A stretch of DNA of 64,000 nt, taken from Natrinema pellirubrum DSM 15624. GTDB taxonomy: Archaea > Halobacteriota > Halobacteria > Halobacteriales > Natrialbaceae. The position numbers and the translations under genes were made by a program. The notes under the pieces were generated by a model, which was not told the origin of the DNA, did not search any database, and was given only the letters and a program-made list of their open reading frames with translations. Of this stretch, positions 34,453 through 43,312 are shown in pieces (positions within the stretch are counted from its first letter, which is position 1; the number at the start of each line of letters is the position of its first letter). The DNA is taken from assembly GCF_000230735.2 (NCBI RefSeq), contig NC_019962.1, positions 806,001-870,000 on the forward strand, in the 5' to 3' direction.

Positions 34453-34590
34453 GTTACCACCTGTTACTGACTTACTACCAGTTACCGTTCGGCCCAGATA
34501 GTCGGGCTGCCGTGGGTCACTTACCGACCAGTAACCGGGTTACCTCAACGATAGCTGACAGTTATCCGTGAGCGGTCGTAACCGAGTTAC
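34453..34590. promoter_or_regulatory. Divergent regulatory region with paired GTAAC dyads
   Basis: Two near-identical 13-bp dyads, GTAACCGGGTTAC (34531-34543) and GTAACCGAGTTAC (34578-34590), lie upstream of the reductase gene; the second ends one base before the ATG at 34592. Single GTTAC half-sites occur at 34453, 34463 and 34481 near the regulator's own TATA box. They are plausible operators for the HxlR protein. Confidence 0.55.
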
Positions 34591-34591
34591 A

Positions 34592-35638
34592 ATGAGTGAC
34601 CCAGACGGGACGACCCGCGATTCGATCGCAGCGGACCGCCGGTACGATGTCGCCGTCGTCGGCGGCGGCCCGGCGGGGCTGACGACCGCGCTGTACGCCG
34701 CGCGGCTCGGCCACGAGACCGCCGTCTTCGACCGCGGCGGCGGCCGCGCGGCCATGATGCAGGAGACACACAACGTTATCGGCACGCCGGAGTCGGTGTC
34801 GGGCAACGAGTTCCTCTCGACGGCCGTCGACCAGCTCCGGTCCTACGGGGCCGACTACCGGCGGGAGTTCGTGACTGGCATCGAACGGGCCGACGACTCG
34901 TTCGCCCTCGAGACGACCGAAGGGCCGGCCGCCGCGGAGCGCGTCGTCCTCGCGACCGGCTTCAGCGACGAGCGGCCCGAGCCGCCGCTGCCCCGGACCG
35001 GTCGGGGCCTGCACTACTGCCTGCACTGTGACGCCTACATGTTCGTCGACGAGTCGGTCTACGTGATGGGATCGGGTGAGAGTGCCGCCCACGTTGCGAT
35101 GATCATGCTGAACTTCACCGACGACGTCGACCTGCTGCTGCGGGGCGACGAGCCGACCTGGAGCGATGAGACCGCGACCCTGCTCGAGGGCCACCCCGTC
35201 GATATCGTCCACGAGGACGTGACCGGCGTCCGGAACGGCGACGACGGCTGGCTCGAGGCGCTCGAGTTCGAGGACGGGAGCGTCCGCGAGTACCGGGGCG
35301 GTTTCGCGATGTACGGCAGCGACTACAACAACGACCTTGCGGCGTCGCTCGGCGCTGCGATCAACGACGACGGTACGGTCGCGGTCGACGATCACGGCCG
35401 CACGAGCGTCGACGGGCTCTACGCCGTCGGTGATCTGACGCCCGGCCACAACCAGATCCCCGTCGCGATGGGCCAGGGCGCGAAGGCCGGCCTCGCGATC
35501 CACAAGGAACTGCGGGCGTTCCCGAAGTCCCTCGAGGAACTCGAGGCCGAGGGCTCGGTTTCGGCGAGCGACGTTCCCGCGATGCCGGCCGCGTTGCGAA
35601 CTCGGGCGAGCGATCACGCCTCGACGGCGGACGATTGA
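34592..35638 (+). CDS. Thioredoxin-reductase-like FAD/NAD(P)-dependent oxidoreductase
   Basis: A 348-residue pyridine nucleotide-disulfide oxidoreductase. It contains the FAD motif VVGGGPAG (residues 22-29), a redox CxxC (Cys143, Cys146 in HYCLHCDAY), the nucleotide motif MGSGESAAH (159-167) and the closing GLYAVGDLTPGHNQIPVAMGQGAKAGLA. It transfers electrons from a nicotinamide cofactor to a thiol partner. The ATG at 34592 directly follows a GTAAC dyad; an upstream GTG at 34568 would put that dyad inside the gene. Control by the divergent HxlR protein is inferred. Confidence 0.92.
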   Translation: MSDPDGTTRDSIAADRRYDVAVVGGGPAGLTTALYAARLGHETAVFDRGGGRAAMMQETHNVIGTPESVSGNEFLSTAVDQLRSYGADYRREFVTGIERADDSFALETTEGPAAAERVVLATGFSDERPEPPLPRTGRGLHYCLHCDAYMFVDESVYVMGSGESAAHVAMIMLNFTDDVDLLLRGDEPTWSDETATLLEGHPVDIVHEDVTGVRNGDDGWLEALEFEDGSVREYRGGFAMYGSDYNNDLAASLGAAINDDGTVAVDDHGRTSVDGLYAVGDLTPGHNQIPVAMGQGAKAGLAIHKELRAFPKSLEELEAEGSVSASDVPAMPAALRTRASDHASTADD

Positions 35639-35856
35639 ATCCCGTGAGAGCGGGTGTGCCACCGGACGGCTCGAGTCGCTGAACCCGCTGACCGACGGGG
35701 AACGAGACGGCAGGACCACTGCCGATGGTGATTCGACTCGGCGAGCCGGCCGCTCCGCTCGGGGAGGAAGTCACCCGCGAGTGGACGGCCGTCACGTGGG
35801 ACGCGGCCCGCTCCGCAGACGGAAGCGTTTTTTCTTCGCGCTGGGACGACCGACTC

Positions 35857-36276
35857 ATGACAAACTGCAGTGCCCACCACGTCGGCCTCACGGTCAGCGA
35901 TCTCGAGGAGACGCTCGCGTTCTACCGCGATACGCTCGGTCTCACCGTCGTCGATCGGTTCGGCGTCGGTGGCGAGGCCTTTTCCGAGGCCGTCGGGGTC
36001 GAGGATGCAAGCGCCGATTTCGCCCACCTCGAGGCCGACGGCGTCCGGATCGAACTCGTCGAGTACGAGCCGGAAGCCCGAGGCTCGCCGGCGGCGGGGC
36101 TCAACCAGCCGGGTGCCTCCCACGTCGGACTCTCGGTCGACGATCTCGAAACCTTCGCCGCCGACCTTCCCGACGACGTGCCGACGATCAGCGGGCCGCG
36201 GACGACCGAGAGCGGCACCACGATCATGTTCCTGCGCGATCCGGAGGGGAACCTGATCGAGATCCTCGAGGCCTGA
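35857..36276 (+). CDS. VOC family (glyoxalase/bleomycin-resistance fold) protein
   Basis: A 139-residue vicinal-oxygen-chelate protein with two beta-alpha-beta-beta-beta modules (residues 5-70 and 82-137). HHVGLTVSDLEETLAFYRDTLGL and SHVGLSVDDLETF are the repeat openings, and FLRDPEGNLIEILE the usual ending. His7/His8, Glu68, His87 and Glu136 are candidate metal ligands. The ATG at 35857 matches the family's N-terminus; upstream codons are not supported. Substrate unknown. Confidence 0.9.
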   Translation: MTNCSAHHVGLTVSDLEETLAFYRDTLGLTVVDRFGVGGEAFSEAVGVEDASADFAHLEADGVRIELVEYEPEARGSPAAGLNQPGASHVGLSVDDLETFAADLPDDVPTISGPRTTESGTTIMFLRDPEGNLIEILEA

Positions 36277-36298
36277 TACGGGTCGCTGGAACGATGTC

Positions 36299-36333
36299 AC
36301 GGTGCAACCACAGAGCGGTCGCGGTTGCACCGT
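36299..36333. terminator. Stem-loop between convergent genes
   Basis: ACGGTGCAACC and its exact complement GGTTGCACCGT form an 11-bp stem around a 13-nt loop. It lies between the ends of the VOC gene and the convergent zinc-ribbon gene, so it may mark transcript ends for both. No U-tract is visible. Confidence 0.4.
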
Positions 36334-36380
36334 CAATGACGGACAGTCGATCGTCTGACCGCCGGCAGTGCGCTCGCGGC

Positions 36381-36662
36381 CTACCGGTTACAGGCGAGCG
36401 TCGATCGAACCCGTTCTACGTCGGTTTCACACTGCGAACAGACCCGCTTCTCGGCGTCGATGTAGACGAGCCCGCAGTTGGAACAGTGAAACAGGTTGCC
36501 GGGCGCGTCCGGGTCCCCGCCGCGGTCCCCTGCCGACGCTTCCGCCGCGTCGGTGCCACCGTCCGTCTCCGTGTCCCGTGAGCGTCCCGGCACCAGCAGC
36601 GTCGATCGGACCCGTTCGCGGAGGCGACTCGAGAGCGACTGTGATTTCCGTCGGCTATCCAT
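36381..36662 (-). CDS. Small zinc-ribbon protein
   Basis: A 93-residue protein with a basic N-terminus (MDSRRKSQSLSSRLRERVR), an acidic linker and a C-terminal zinc ribbon FHCSNCGLVYIDAEKRVCSQC with two CxxC pairs. Such haloarchaeal microproteins are common; most are of unknown function and may bind RNA, DNA or proteins. It is convergent with the VOC gene and divergent from pyrF. Confidence 0.8.
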   Translation of the reverse strand: MDSRRKSQSLSSRLRERVRSTLLVPGRSRDTETDGGTDAAEASAGDRGGDPDAPGNLFHCSNCGLVYIDAEKRVCSQCETDVERVRSTLACNR

Positions 36663-36817
36663 ACAGTGTTCGATCAGGATACGAACGAAGTACGTGATGC
36701 CTGAAGGATTTGGAACGGCGTCGTGACGCGGTCGCCGCTCGCGGCGGTCGAGTCGAGGCCGCCGACCCGCGCGGACCGGATAGCAACCTTTTCGACCGTC
36801 GCGGGGCCACTCCCGCC

Positions 36818-37615
36818 ATGAACTTCTTCGATCGCCTGCACGACCGCATCCGAACGGTCGACAGCGTCGTCTCGGTCGGGCTCGATCCCGACCCGTCGCG
36901 GCTCCCCGACCACCTGCAGGACCACGACCTCCCCCGGTGGGCGTTCAACCGCCGCATCATCGACGCGACACACGAACACGCCGCCGCGTTCAAGCCCAAC
37001 GCCGCCTTCTACGAGGACCCGGACGGCTGGGCCGCCCTGGAGGAGACCATCGCCTACGCCCACGGCAAGGACGTGCCGGTCCTGTTGGACGCCAAGCGGG
37101 CCGACATCGGCAACACGACCCGCCAGTACGCCCAACTGCTCGAGAAGGCCGACGCGATCACCGTCAACCCCTACATGGGCCGGGACTCGCTGCAGCCGTT
37201 TCTCTCGAACGAAGAAGCCGGCGTCTTCGTCCTCTGTCGGACTTCCAACCCGGGCGGGGCCGACATCCAGGACCTCGAACTCGAGACGGGCGAACCCGTC
37301 TACGAGCGGGTCGCCGCGCTCGCGGATCTCTGGAACGAGAACGACAACGTCGGCCTCGTCGTCGGCGCGACCAAGCCCGAAGAACTCGAGGAACTGCGCG
37401 AGCAGGTGCCCGATCTGCCCTTCCTCGTGCCCGGGATCGGCGCGCAGGGCGGCGACGCCGAGGCGGCCGTCGAGTACGGACTGGCCGACGGTGTCGGGTT
37501 GGTCAACTCCTCGCGGGGGATTATTTTCGCCGGCGAGGACGACGGCGAGGACTTCGCGAGGGCCAGCGGGCAGGCCGCGAAGCGACTCAAGAGGCGGCTC
37601 AATCAGTACCGATAG
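36818..37615 (+). CDS. pyrF: Orotidine 5'-phosphate decarboxylase
   Basis: A 265-residue decarboxylase making UMP in pyrimidine synthesis, of the longer type 2 form. The catalytic Lys-Asp network is seen in VLLDAKRADIGNTTRQYA; VNPYMGRDSLQPF and FLVPGIGAQGGD line the phosphate site. The start MNFFDRLHDRI is typical of this subtype. A T-rich TATA-like element lies about 30 nt upstream. No other pyrimidine genes are adjacent. Confidence 0.95.
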   Translation: MNFFDRLHDRIRTVDSVVSVGLDPDPSRLPDHLQDHDLPRWAFNRRIIDATHEHAAAFKPNAAFYEDPDGWAALEETIAYAHGKDVPVLLDAKRADIGNTTRQYAQLLEKADAITVNPYMGRDSLQPFLSNEEAGVFVLCRTSNPGGADIQDLELETGEPVYERVAALADLWNENDNVGLVVGATKPEELEELREQVPDLPFLVPGIGAQGGDAEAAVEYGLADGVGLVNSSRGIIFAGEDDGEDFARASGQAAKRLKRRLNQYR

Positions 37616-37718
37616 TAGCTGGCGCGCTCGAGGCGATCGCGACGGTCTTGAGCCGGCGATCGTCGTCGGTACAGCGGTGGTCGGCGCACTCCTCGCGCCG
37701 GCGAAACACCTACAAAGA

Positions 37719-37737
37719 TGAATTCACTATGAATTCA
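37719..37737. promoter_or_regulatory. Tandem palindromic operator upstream of vapB
   Basis: Two copies of the palindrome TGAATTCA (37719-37726 and 37730-37737) are spaced 11 bp centre to centre, one helical turn, and end just before the vapB ATG at 37739. This is a typical layout for an autoregulatory toxin-antitoxin operator. Confidence 0.55.
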
Positions 37738-37738
37738 T

Positions 37739-37936
37739 ATGAGTCGAACGTCTATTCCGGTCGATTCGGCCACCAAAGAACGGCTGGACCGATTGAAGCG
37801 AGACGGCGAAACCTGGGACGAATTCTTAGAACGAGTCACCGCTACTGAAGAACCGATCGAAGCCGGGGCATGGTCGGACGAGCAAGCAGAACGGGCAAAG
37901 GAGTCGATCAGGCAGTCTCGGGAGAACTGGCGATGA
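37739..37936 (+). CDS. vapB: VapB-type antitoxin
   Basis: A 65-residue protein beginning MSRTSIPVDSATKERLDRLK, with a ribbon-helix-helix-like N-terminus for DNA binding and a charged C-terminal tail (WSDEQAERAKESIRQSRENW) that would wrap the toxin. It overlaps the toxin gene by 4 bp (ATGA), standard for vapBC. Palindromes immediately upstream suggest repression of its own promoter by the complex. Confidence 0.88.
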   Translation: MSRTSIPVDSATKERLDRLKRDGETWDEFLERVTATEEPIEAGAWSDEQAERAKESIRQSRENWR

Positions 37937-38328
37937 CGTTTCTCGACAGTTCGACCATCATCGAATATCTGCGGAACGACCGAACTGTCATCGAGTATCT
38001 CGATGAGCGACAGCCGTGGTGGACGTCGACGATTTGCGTGTTCGAGGTCCTGAACGGGCCTGCGGGATCGCAAGACTTCGACCCGACCGAAGAACGGCAG
38101 AAATTCAGCGGTGTGCAGGCGCTCGAGTTCAACGAACAGCTGGCTTTGGAAGCCTCACGGTTACAGAATGAGGCTATCGAGGACGGAAGCGAACTGTCCC
38201 ACCGAGACGCCATGATCGCCGCAACTGCACGTTCGACCGGGGACGAATACGTGGTTGCCGATAGTGACTTCGAGATCCGGCCGCTCGAGGACGTGATGGA
38301 CGTTACGAACCTTCACAACGAAGAGTGA
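37933..38328 (+). CDS. vapC: VapC-type PIN-domain toxin ribonuclease
   Basis: A 131-residue PIN-domain protein. Candidate metal-binding acids are Asp5 (FLDSSTII), Glu38 (CVFEVLNG), Asp92 (SHRDAMIAATA) and Asp110/Asp112 (VVADSDFE). VapC toxins cleave tRNA or rRNA and are neutralised by VapB. The set of acids is complete, so the toxin should be active. RNA target unknown. Confidence 0.92.
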   Translation: MTFLDSSTIIEYLRNDRTVIEYLDERQPWWTSTICVFEVLNGPAGSQDFDPTEERQKFSGVQALEFNEQLALEASRLQNEAIEDGSELSHRDAMIAATARSTGDEYVVADSDFEIRPLEDVMDVTNLHNEE

Positions 38329-38336
38329 GCGACCGA

Positions 38337-38525
38337 TCAGTACGGTAGACGACGAAAGCCGACCGTGTCGTTCGAGACGTATCCTTCGTCGAACATGGGC
38401 CACTGTCTATCGCTTCGATCGTTCCACTGTCCGTATTCGACTCGAGTGACTGGGACGATCTCGAGGCCGTCCTCGAGCAGTATCGGTGTCGCTACAGTCC
38501 GAAGGCGCAGCAACGAGAACGGCAA
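38337..38525 (-). CDS. Doubtful 62-codon open frame
   Basis: A short frame convergent with vapC, ending MFDEGYVSNDTVGFRRLPY. Base composition here is less GC-rich than in neighbours. It has no recognised motif and could be a decayed remnant or chance. Listed because the 200-nt gap holds nothing else. Confidence 0.2.
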   Translation of the reverse strand: MPFSLLRLRTVATPILLEDGLEIVPVTRVEYGQWNDRSDRQWPMFDEGYVSNDTVGFRRLPY

Positions 38526-38529
38526 AAAG

Positions 38530-38787
38530 TTACGCGTTTTGAGGACCGGATGCGACCACTCGCCCTGCGATCCGCCCGTCGACCACCCGATCGACTATCT
38601 CGACCGTCACCGGCTCCGTCGGCGGTCGTTCCTCGAGCCGGTCCAGTCCCTCGACGACGGCGATGTCCATCGGACTCGAATCGTTCGGGTGGGCGGCGAC
38701 GAGGATGCCGTCGCGTTCCTCGAGGCGCAGGTAGTACCGCTGGCCGACGCCGACCGCCTCGCCCAGCAGGTCGCGGATCGAGGTCAC
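38530..38787 (-). CDS. Small conserved haloarchaeal protein, GTG start
   Basis: An 85-residue protein beginning (V)TSIRDLLGEAVGVGQRYYLRL and ending VDGRIAGRVVASGPQNA. The strand-rich pattern (YYLRLEERDGILVAAHP, PVTVEIVDRVVDGRIAGRVV) suggests a small beta-barrel. The GTG start at 38787 is chosen because the preceding gene's stop codon ends 2 nt before it; longer upstream frames run through that gene. Likely co-translated with the zinc microprotein. Confidence 0.65.
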   Translation of the reverse strand: MTSIRDLLGEAVGVGQRYYLRLEERDGILVAAHPNDSSPMDIAVVEGLDRLEERPPTEPVTVEIVDRVVDGRIAGRVVASGPQNA

Positions 38788-38789
38788 GC

Positions 38790-38969
38790 TCAGAACCGGT
38801 TGATCTCCACGTCGTCGTTGCCCGGCCCCGGCTGGGCCTGCGACGCGCAGTCGGCACACAGCTCCATGCTCTCATCGAAGTGAACCTCGCAGGCCAGTGT
38901 CCCGCAGTTTGAACACCGCTCCTGTGCGGGCCGGGACTCACAGATCTGACAGAGGCCGCTAACGCTCAT
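38790..38969 (-). CDS. 59-residue zinc-finger microprotein
   Basis: A compact open frame starting MSVSGLCQICESRPAQERCS. It has four cysteine pairs or pseudo-pairs: CQIC, CSNC, CEVH and CADC, a cross-brace pattern like HIT-type or B-box zinc fingers binding two zinc ions. The tail is GNDDVEINRF. It is the first gene of a two-gene unit with the GTG-started gene 2 nt downstream. The partner is unknown; a role as an adaptor is inferred. Confidence 0.78.
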   Translation of the reverse strand: MSVSGLCQICESRPAQERCSNCGTLACEVHFDESMELCADCASQAQPGPGNDDVEINRF

Positions 38970-39115
38970 ACCGGCGGTACGCGCTCGAGGGGCTTGAAAC
39001 CGGGCCCGGCACGCTCGACTGGCAGACGTCGGCCGTCCCGAATCGGGCGGCCTACTGTGCTATACAGTCCCAAACCACGAGAAGGCTTTTGCCGTGTGCC
39101 TGCCTACCAGTGGCC

Positions 39116-40717
39116 ATGAGCCGTGACCGGGCCCTCCTCGAGCGGGCCCTGGACCGTGGCGAACAGGACGGTGGCAACGTCGAGTTCAAAGAGCGATTGT
39201 CACGGGACGTCCACCTCGAGGGTGGGCGGCGGGAGAGTCTCGCCGCGCAACTGCGACATCGTCTCCTTTCGGGCGACGGCGAGGCGACCTACGTCGTCGG
39301 CGTCACCGACGACGGCGGTCTCGCCGGCATCGATCCCGACACCTTCTCCGAGACGATGGACGTCCTCTCCTTGCTGGCCGAGGAGGCCGACGCCCATATC
39401 GAGGACGTCCAGACGTGGGGCATTAACGACGGGCTGGTCGGCGTCGCACAGGTCCGGGAGGGCGGCGTCCTCGAGACCGACGACGAACACGTCGTCGTCG
39501 GGACCGCCGGCCACGTCGACCACGGGAAGAGTACGCTCGTCGGCTCGCTGGTCACGGGCAAAGCCGACGACGGGGACGGCGCGACGCGGGCCTTCCTCGA
39601 CGTCCAGCCCCACGAGGTCGAGCGGGGCCTCTCCGCCGATCTGTCCTACGCCGTCTACGGCTTCGACGATGAGGGGCCAGTCCGGGTCCGGAATCCGAAT
39701 CGCAAGGCCGACCGCGCGGACGTCGTCCAGAACGCCGACCGGCTGGTCTCGTTCGTCGACACGGTCGGCCACGAGCCGTGGCTCCGAACGACGATCCGCG
39801 GGCTGGTCGGCCAGAAACTCGACTACGGGCTGTTGGTCGTCGCCGCCGACGATGGCCCTACTCGCACCACGCGGGAACACCTCGGCGTCTTGCTCGCCAC
39901 CGACCTCCCGACGATCGTCGCGATCACGAAGACCGACACCGTCGACCAGCAACGCGTCGACGAGGTCGAACGCGAGGTCGAGCGGCTCCTCCGAGAGGTC
40001 GACAAGTCGCCGCTTCGCGTCTCCCGTCACGGCGTCGACGCCGCCGTCGACGAGATCAGCGAGCGTGTCGTTCCGATCGTCGAGACCAGCGCGATCACCA
40101 TGGACGGCCTCGAGACGCTGGATGAGTTGTTCGATCGACTCCCCAAGACCTCCCAGGACACCGGCGAGTTCCGGATGTACGTCGACCGCAGCTACTCGGT
40201 TACGGGGGTCGGCGCGGTCGCCTCCGGCACCGTCATGGCCGGCGAAGTCGAGGCCGGCGACGAACTCCTGATCGGGCCGATGGCCGACGGCCGCTTTCAG
40301 GAAGTCGAGGTCCGATCGATCGAGATGCATTATCACCGGGTCGACAAAGCGCAGGCCGGCCGGATCGTCGGCATCGCCTTGAAGGGGATCAAAGAGAGCG
40401 CCATCGAGCGCGGCATGGTCTTGCTGCCCCGCGAGGCCGACCCCGACCCTGTCCGGGAGTTCGAGGCCGAGGTCATGGTGCTGAATCACCCCACCCGGAT
40501 CGGTGAGGGGTACGAACCCGTCGTCCACCTCGAGACGATCGGCGAGGCCGCGGCCTTCTATCCGGAGAACGGCCGGCTGCTGCCGGGCGATTCGGGGACG
40601 ACGACCGTCCGGTTCAAGTTCCGCCCGTACCTCGTCGAGGAGGGCCAGAAGTTCGTCTTCCGCGAGGGTCGCAGCAAGGGCGTCGGGACGGTGACCGACG
40701 TCACCCCAATGGAGTGA
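39116..40717 (+). CDS. GTPBP1/EF-Tu-like GTP-binding protein
   Basis: A 533-residue translational-type GTPase. The N-terminal domain (1-120) begins with VEFKERLSRDVHLEGGRRESLAAQL. The G1 motif is GHVDHGKST (132-140), G3 DTVGHE and G4 TKTD. Two beta-barrel domains resembling EF-Tu domains II and III follow. Animal GTPBP1 relatives act in ribosome quality control and mRNA turnover; the archaeal role is not established. The ATG at 39116 is the first in the conserved region. Confidence 0.9.
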   Translation: MSRDRALLERALDRGEQDGGNVEFKERLSRDVHLEGGRRESLAAQLRHRLLSGDGEATYVVGVTDDGGLAGIDPDTFSETMDVLSLLAEEADAHIEDVQTWGINDGLVGVAQVREGGVLETDDEHVVVGTAGHVDHGKSTLVGSLVTGKADDGDGATRAFLDVQPHEVERGLSADLSYAVYGFDDEGPVRVRNPNRKADRADVVQNADRLVSFVDTVGHEPWLRTTIRGLVGQKLDYGLLVVAADDGPTRTTREHLGVLLATDLPTIVAITKTDTVDQQRVDEVEREVERLLREVDKSPLRVSRHGVDAAVDEISERVVPIVETSAITMDGLETLDELFDRLPKTSQDTGEFRMYVDRSYSVTGVGAVASGTVMAGEVEAGDELLIGPMADGRFQEVEVRSIEMHYHRVDKAQAGRIVGIALKGIKESAIERGMVLLPREADPDPVREFEAEVMVLNHPTRIGEGYEPVVHLETIGEAAAFYPENGRLLPGDSGTTTVRFKFRPYLVEEGQKFVFREGRSKGVGTVTDVTPME

Positions 40718-40894
40718 CCGGGCGTTCGGGTTTCGTTCGCTCCCTCGAGCGGCCGAATGACCGGGCTTAGACCGATCGGCGTTTGGATCGGGCAGGTTTT
40801 GCGCCCGTTCGTCCGCAAAACGTATTAATTAGACGCAGCTAAACCACGCCGTGACTGGTGTCGTCGTCGAGCGTCCGCAGTGGTTGGGACTCGT

Positions 40895-41590
40895 ATGACC
40901 GGCTGGCTCGAGGTCCTCGTGGCCGCGTTCGTCCTGCAGCTGTCGGTTCTCCCCGGCGAGAAGGTCCAGTTCATCATCGCGGGGCTGGCGACCAGATACG
41001 ATCCCCGAATCGTCGTCGCCGCCGCGGCGACGGCCTTCGCCGGCTGGACGGCCATAGAGATCGCCTTCGGTGCGGCGATTCAGGGCGTGTTGCCCACCGT
41101 CTACCTCGAGGCGATCACGGCGGGACTGTTCCTCGTCTTCGCGGCGTTGCTCGTCCGGTCAGCACCCGGCACGAGTCGGCGGCCGGTGGCGGCAAACGGC
41201 GGCGCGGCGACGACCGACGCGGTCGACGTCTCGCTGCTCGGCTACGACGTGCCGCCGTACCTCCGGGGGTTCGTCCCGATTTTCGCCCTGATGGCCGTCG
41301 GGGAATTCGGGGACAAGACCCAACTCGTCACGATCGGACTGGCGCTCGAGTACGGGGCCCGGCCCGCGATCTGGGCCGGCGAGATGCTCGCGATCGTCCC
41401 CGTGAGCGCGGTCAACGCGTACTTCTTTCACCGGTTCTCCCACCGCTTCGACGCCAGGCTGGCTCACTTCGCCGGTGCGGGACTGTTCCTCTTCTTCGGG
41501 CTCGACACGCTGTTACAGCTCCTGACAGGGTTCTCAGTCTGGGAGACGATCGTCGAGGGAATCTCGACGGTCATCCTCGGGCTCGGCTGA
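40895..41590 (+). CDS. TMEM165/GDT1 (UPF0016) family cation transporter
   Basis: A 231-residue membrane protein with six or seven helices in two homologous halves. The second-half signature is EFGDKT (about residues 136-141), the metal-binding motif of this Ca2+/Mn2+ exporter family. The first-half counterpart reads LPGEKV (about 19-24), lacking the first acid and with Asp replaced by Glu. A soluble loop of about 35 residues joins the halves. The ATG at 40895 is preferred over a GTG at 40880. Confidence 0.88.
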   Translation: MTGWLEVLVAAFVLQLSVLPGEKVQFIIAGLATRYDPRIVVAAAATAFAGWTAIEIAFGAAIQGVLPTVYLEAITAGLFLVFAALLVRSAPGTSRRPVAANGGAATTDAVDVSLLGYDVPPYLRGFVPIFALMAVGEFGDKTQLVTIGLALEYGARPAIWAGEMLAIVPVSAVNAYFFHRFSHRFDARLAHFAGAGLFLFFGLDTLLQLLTGFSVWETIVEGISTVILGLG

Positions 41591-41697
41591 CCGCTCCGGG
41601 ACGAGACGATCGCCGTCGGCTCCGGACACGCGACGGTCCTCCCGACCGAACGAAACCAAAGTTGGTATGACCGCCTCGGTTCCTCCGTTAGAGCAAG

Positions 41698-42486
41698 ATG
41701 GTACAGACGAGCGTTATCGGTTGTGGCAACATGGGGAGTGCCCTGATAAAGGGCCTCCATCGATCGGGGAATCACACGGTGACCGCGTGTGACCTCGATC
41801 CCGACGCACTCGAGTCGGTCGCCGACTACGTCGATCACACGACTTCGGAGGTCTCCGAAGCGGTGACCGACGCCGACGTCGTCGTCGTTGCCGTGAAGCC
41901 GGACATCGTGGGCGCGGTGCTTTCGGATCTCGATCTCTCGCCGGACCAGACGCTGCTCTCTATCGCCGCGGGCGTCCCGACCGACTACGTCGAGGCCCGG
42001 ACCGACGCGAACGTCGTCCGGATCATGCCGAACCTCGCCGCCGAGACGGGCGATATGGCCGCGGCCGTCACCGGCGACGACATCCCCGGCGAGGTGCGGC
42101 AGCTGCTCGACGACGTCGGTGAATTCGCCGAAATCGACGAGGGCCAGATGGACACCGCGACCGCCGTCAACGGGAGCGGCCCCGCGTTCGTCTTCTATCT
42201 CATTCAGGCCATGGCCGAGGCGGGCGTCGAGGGCGGCCTCGAGGAGTCGGACGCGGAGACGCTGGCCGCCCAGACGTTCAAGGGCGCGGCCGAGACCGTT
42301 CTCCGGTCGGACCGCAGCACCGAGGAACTGATCGACGCCGTCTGCTCACCCAACGGGACGACCATCGAGGGCATGGAGGTCCTGTGGGACAGCGACGCCG
42401 ACGCGGACGTCACCGCGGCGGTCCGGGCGGCCGAAGAACGATCCGCGGAACTGGCCGCCGAGTTCGGCGATGAGAACGATGCGTGA
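41698..42486 (+). CDS. proC: Pyrroline-5-carboxylate reductase
   Basis: A 262-residue enzyme for the last step of proline synthesis, reducing pyrroline-5-carboxylate with NAD(P)H. The nucleotide fold starts [16 protein letters not shown], and the C-terminal signature is [22 protein letters not shown] followed by [11 protein letters not shown]. It is the first gene of a proC-proB-proA operon with overlapping ends, so all three proline enzymes are made together. Confidence 0.95.
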   Translation: MVQTSVIGCGNMGSALIKGLHRSGNHTVTACDLDPDALESVADYVDHTTSEVSEAVTDADVVVVAVKPDIVGAVLSDLDLSPDQTLLSIAAGVPTDYVEARTDANVVRIMPNLAAETGDMAAAVTGDDIPGEVRQLLDDVGEFAEIDEGQMDTATAVNGSGPAFVFYLIQAMAEAGVEGGLEESDAETLAAQTFKGAAETVLRSDRSTEELIDAVCSPNGTTIEGMEVLWDSDADADVTAAVRAAEERSAELAAEFGDENDA

Positions 42487-43312
42487 GGAACTCGAGGAGT
42501 CTGGCGTCGAGGAAGCACGCCGGCTGGCGGCCGACGCCGACCGGGTGATCGTCAAGGCCGGGACCAACTCCCTGACCGACGAGGACTCGAATCTCGACGA
42601 CGGGAAACTCGACAAGCTCGTCGACGACCTCGAGGACCTCCTGAAGCGGGACAAAGAAGTCATTCTCGTCTCCTCGGGCTCGATCGGGGCCGGGACGGGT
42701 CGAATCGAACAGTCGAGCGGCACCGTCGAGGAGTCCCAGGCCCTCTCGACCGTCGGCCAGAGCCTCCTCATGCACCGCTATACGGAGAGCTTCGACCGCT
42801 ACGACCGAAAGGTCGCACAACTGCTCTTGACCCAGCACGACCTCGAGAACCCCGAACGATTCACGAACCTGCGGAACACGATCGAGACGCTGCTCGACTG
42901 GGGCGTCGTCCCGATCATCAACGAGAACGACGCCGTCGCGACCGAGGAGATCCGAATCGGCGACAACGACATGCTCTCGGCGGCGACGACGATGGGCGTC
43001 GACGCCGATCTGTTAGTGACGCTGACCGACGTCGGCGGCGTCTACACCGGCAACCCGAAGGAAGACGACGACGCCGAGCGCATCGACGCCGTCGGCACCA
43101 ACTACGACGACGTTCAAGGGATCATCAGCGAGACCACGTCCGACGGCTTCGGCGGCATCAAGACCAAGGTCGAGGGGGCACGCGACGTCAGCGAACACGG
43201 CGTCCCGGCGGTCATCGCGAAGTCGACCGCCCCCGACGTCCTCGAGAAGATCGCTACTGCCAAGCCCGTGGGTACCATATTCGTTCCCATCAACGGTGTG
43301 AGCGATGACTGA
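42479..43312 (+). CDS. proB: Glutamate 5-kinase
   Basis: A 277-residue amino acid kinase phosphorylating glutamate, the first step of proline synthesis. It shows [46 protein letters not shown] and [12 protein letters not shown]. It stops after the kinase domain and lacks the C-terminal PUA domain of bacterial ProB. Start is either 42479 or the in-frame ATG at 42470; both overlap proC. Confidence 0.95.
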   Translation: MREELEESGVEEARRLAADADRVIVKAGTNSLTDEDSNLDDGKLDKLVDDLEDLLKRDKEVILVSSGSIGAGTGRIEQSSGTVEESQALSTVGQSLLMHRYTESFDRYDRKVAQLLLTQHDLENPERFTNLRNTIETLLDWGVVPIINENDAVATEEIRIGDNDMLSAATTMGVDADLLVTLTDVGGVYTGNPKEDDDAERIDAVGTNYDDVQGIISETTSDGFGGIKTKVEGARDVSEHGVPAVIAKSTAPDVLEKIATAKPVGTIFVPINGVSDD

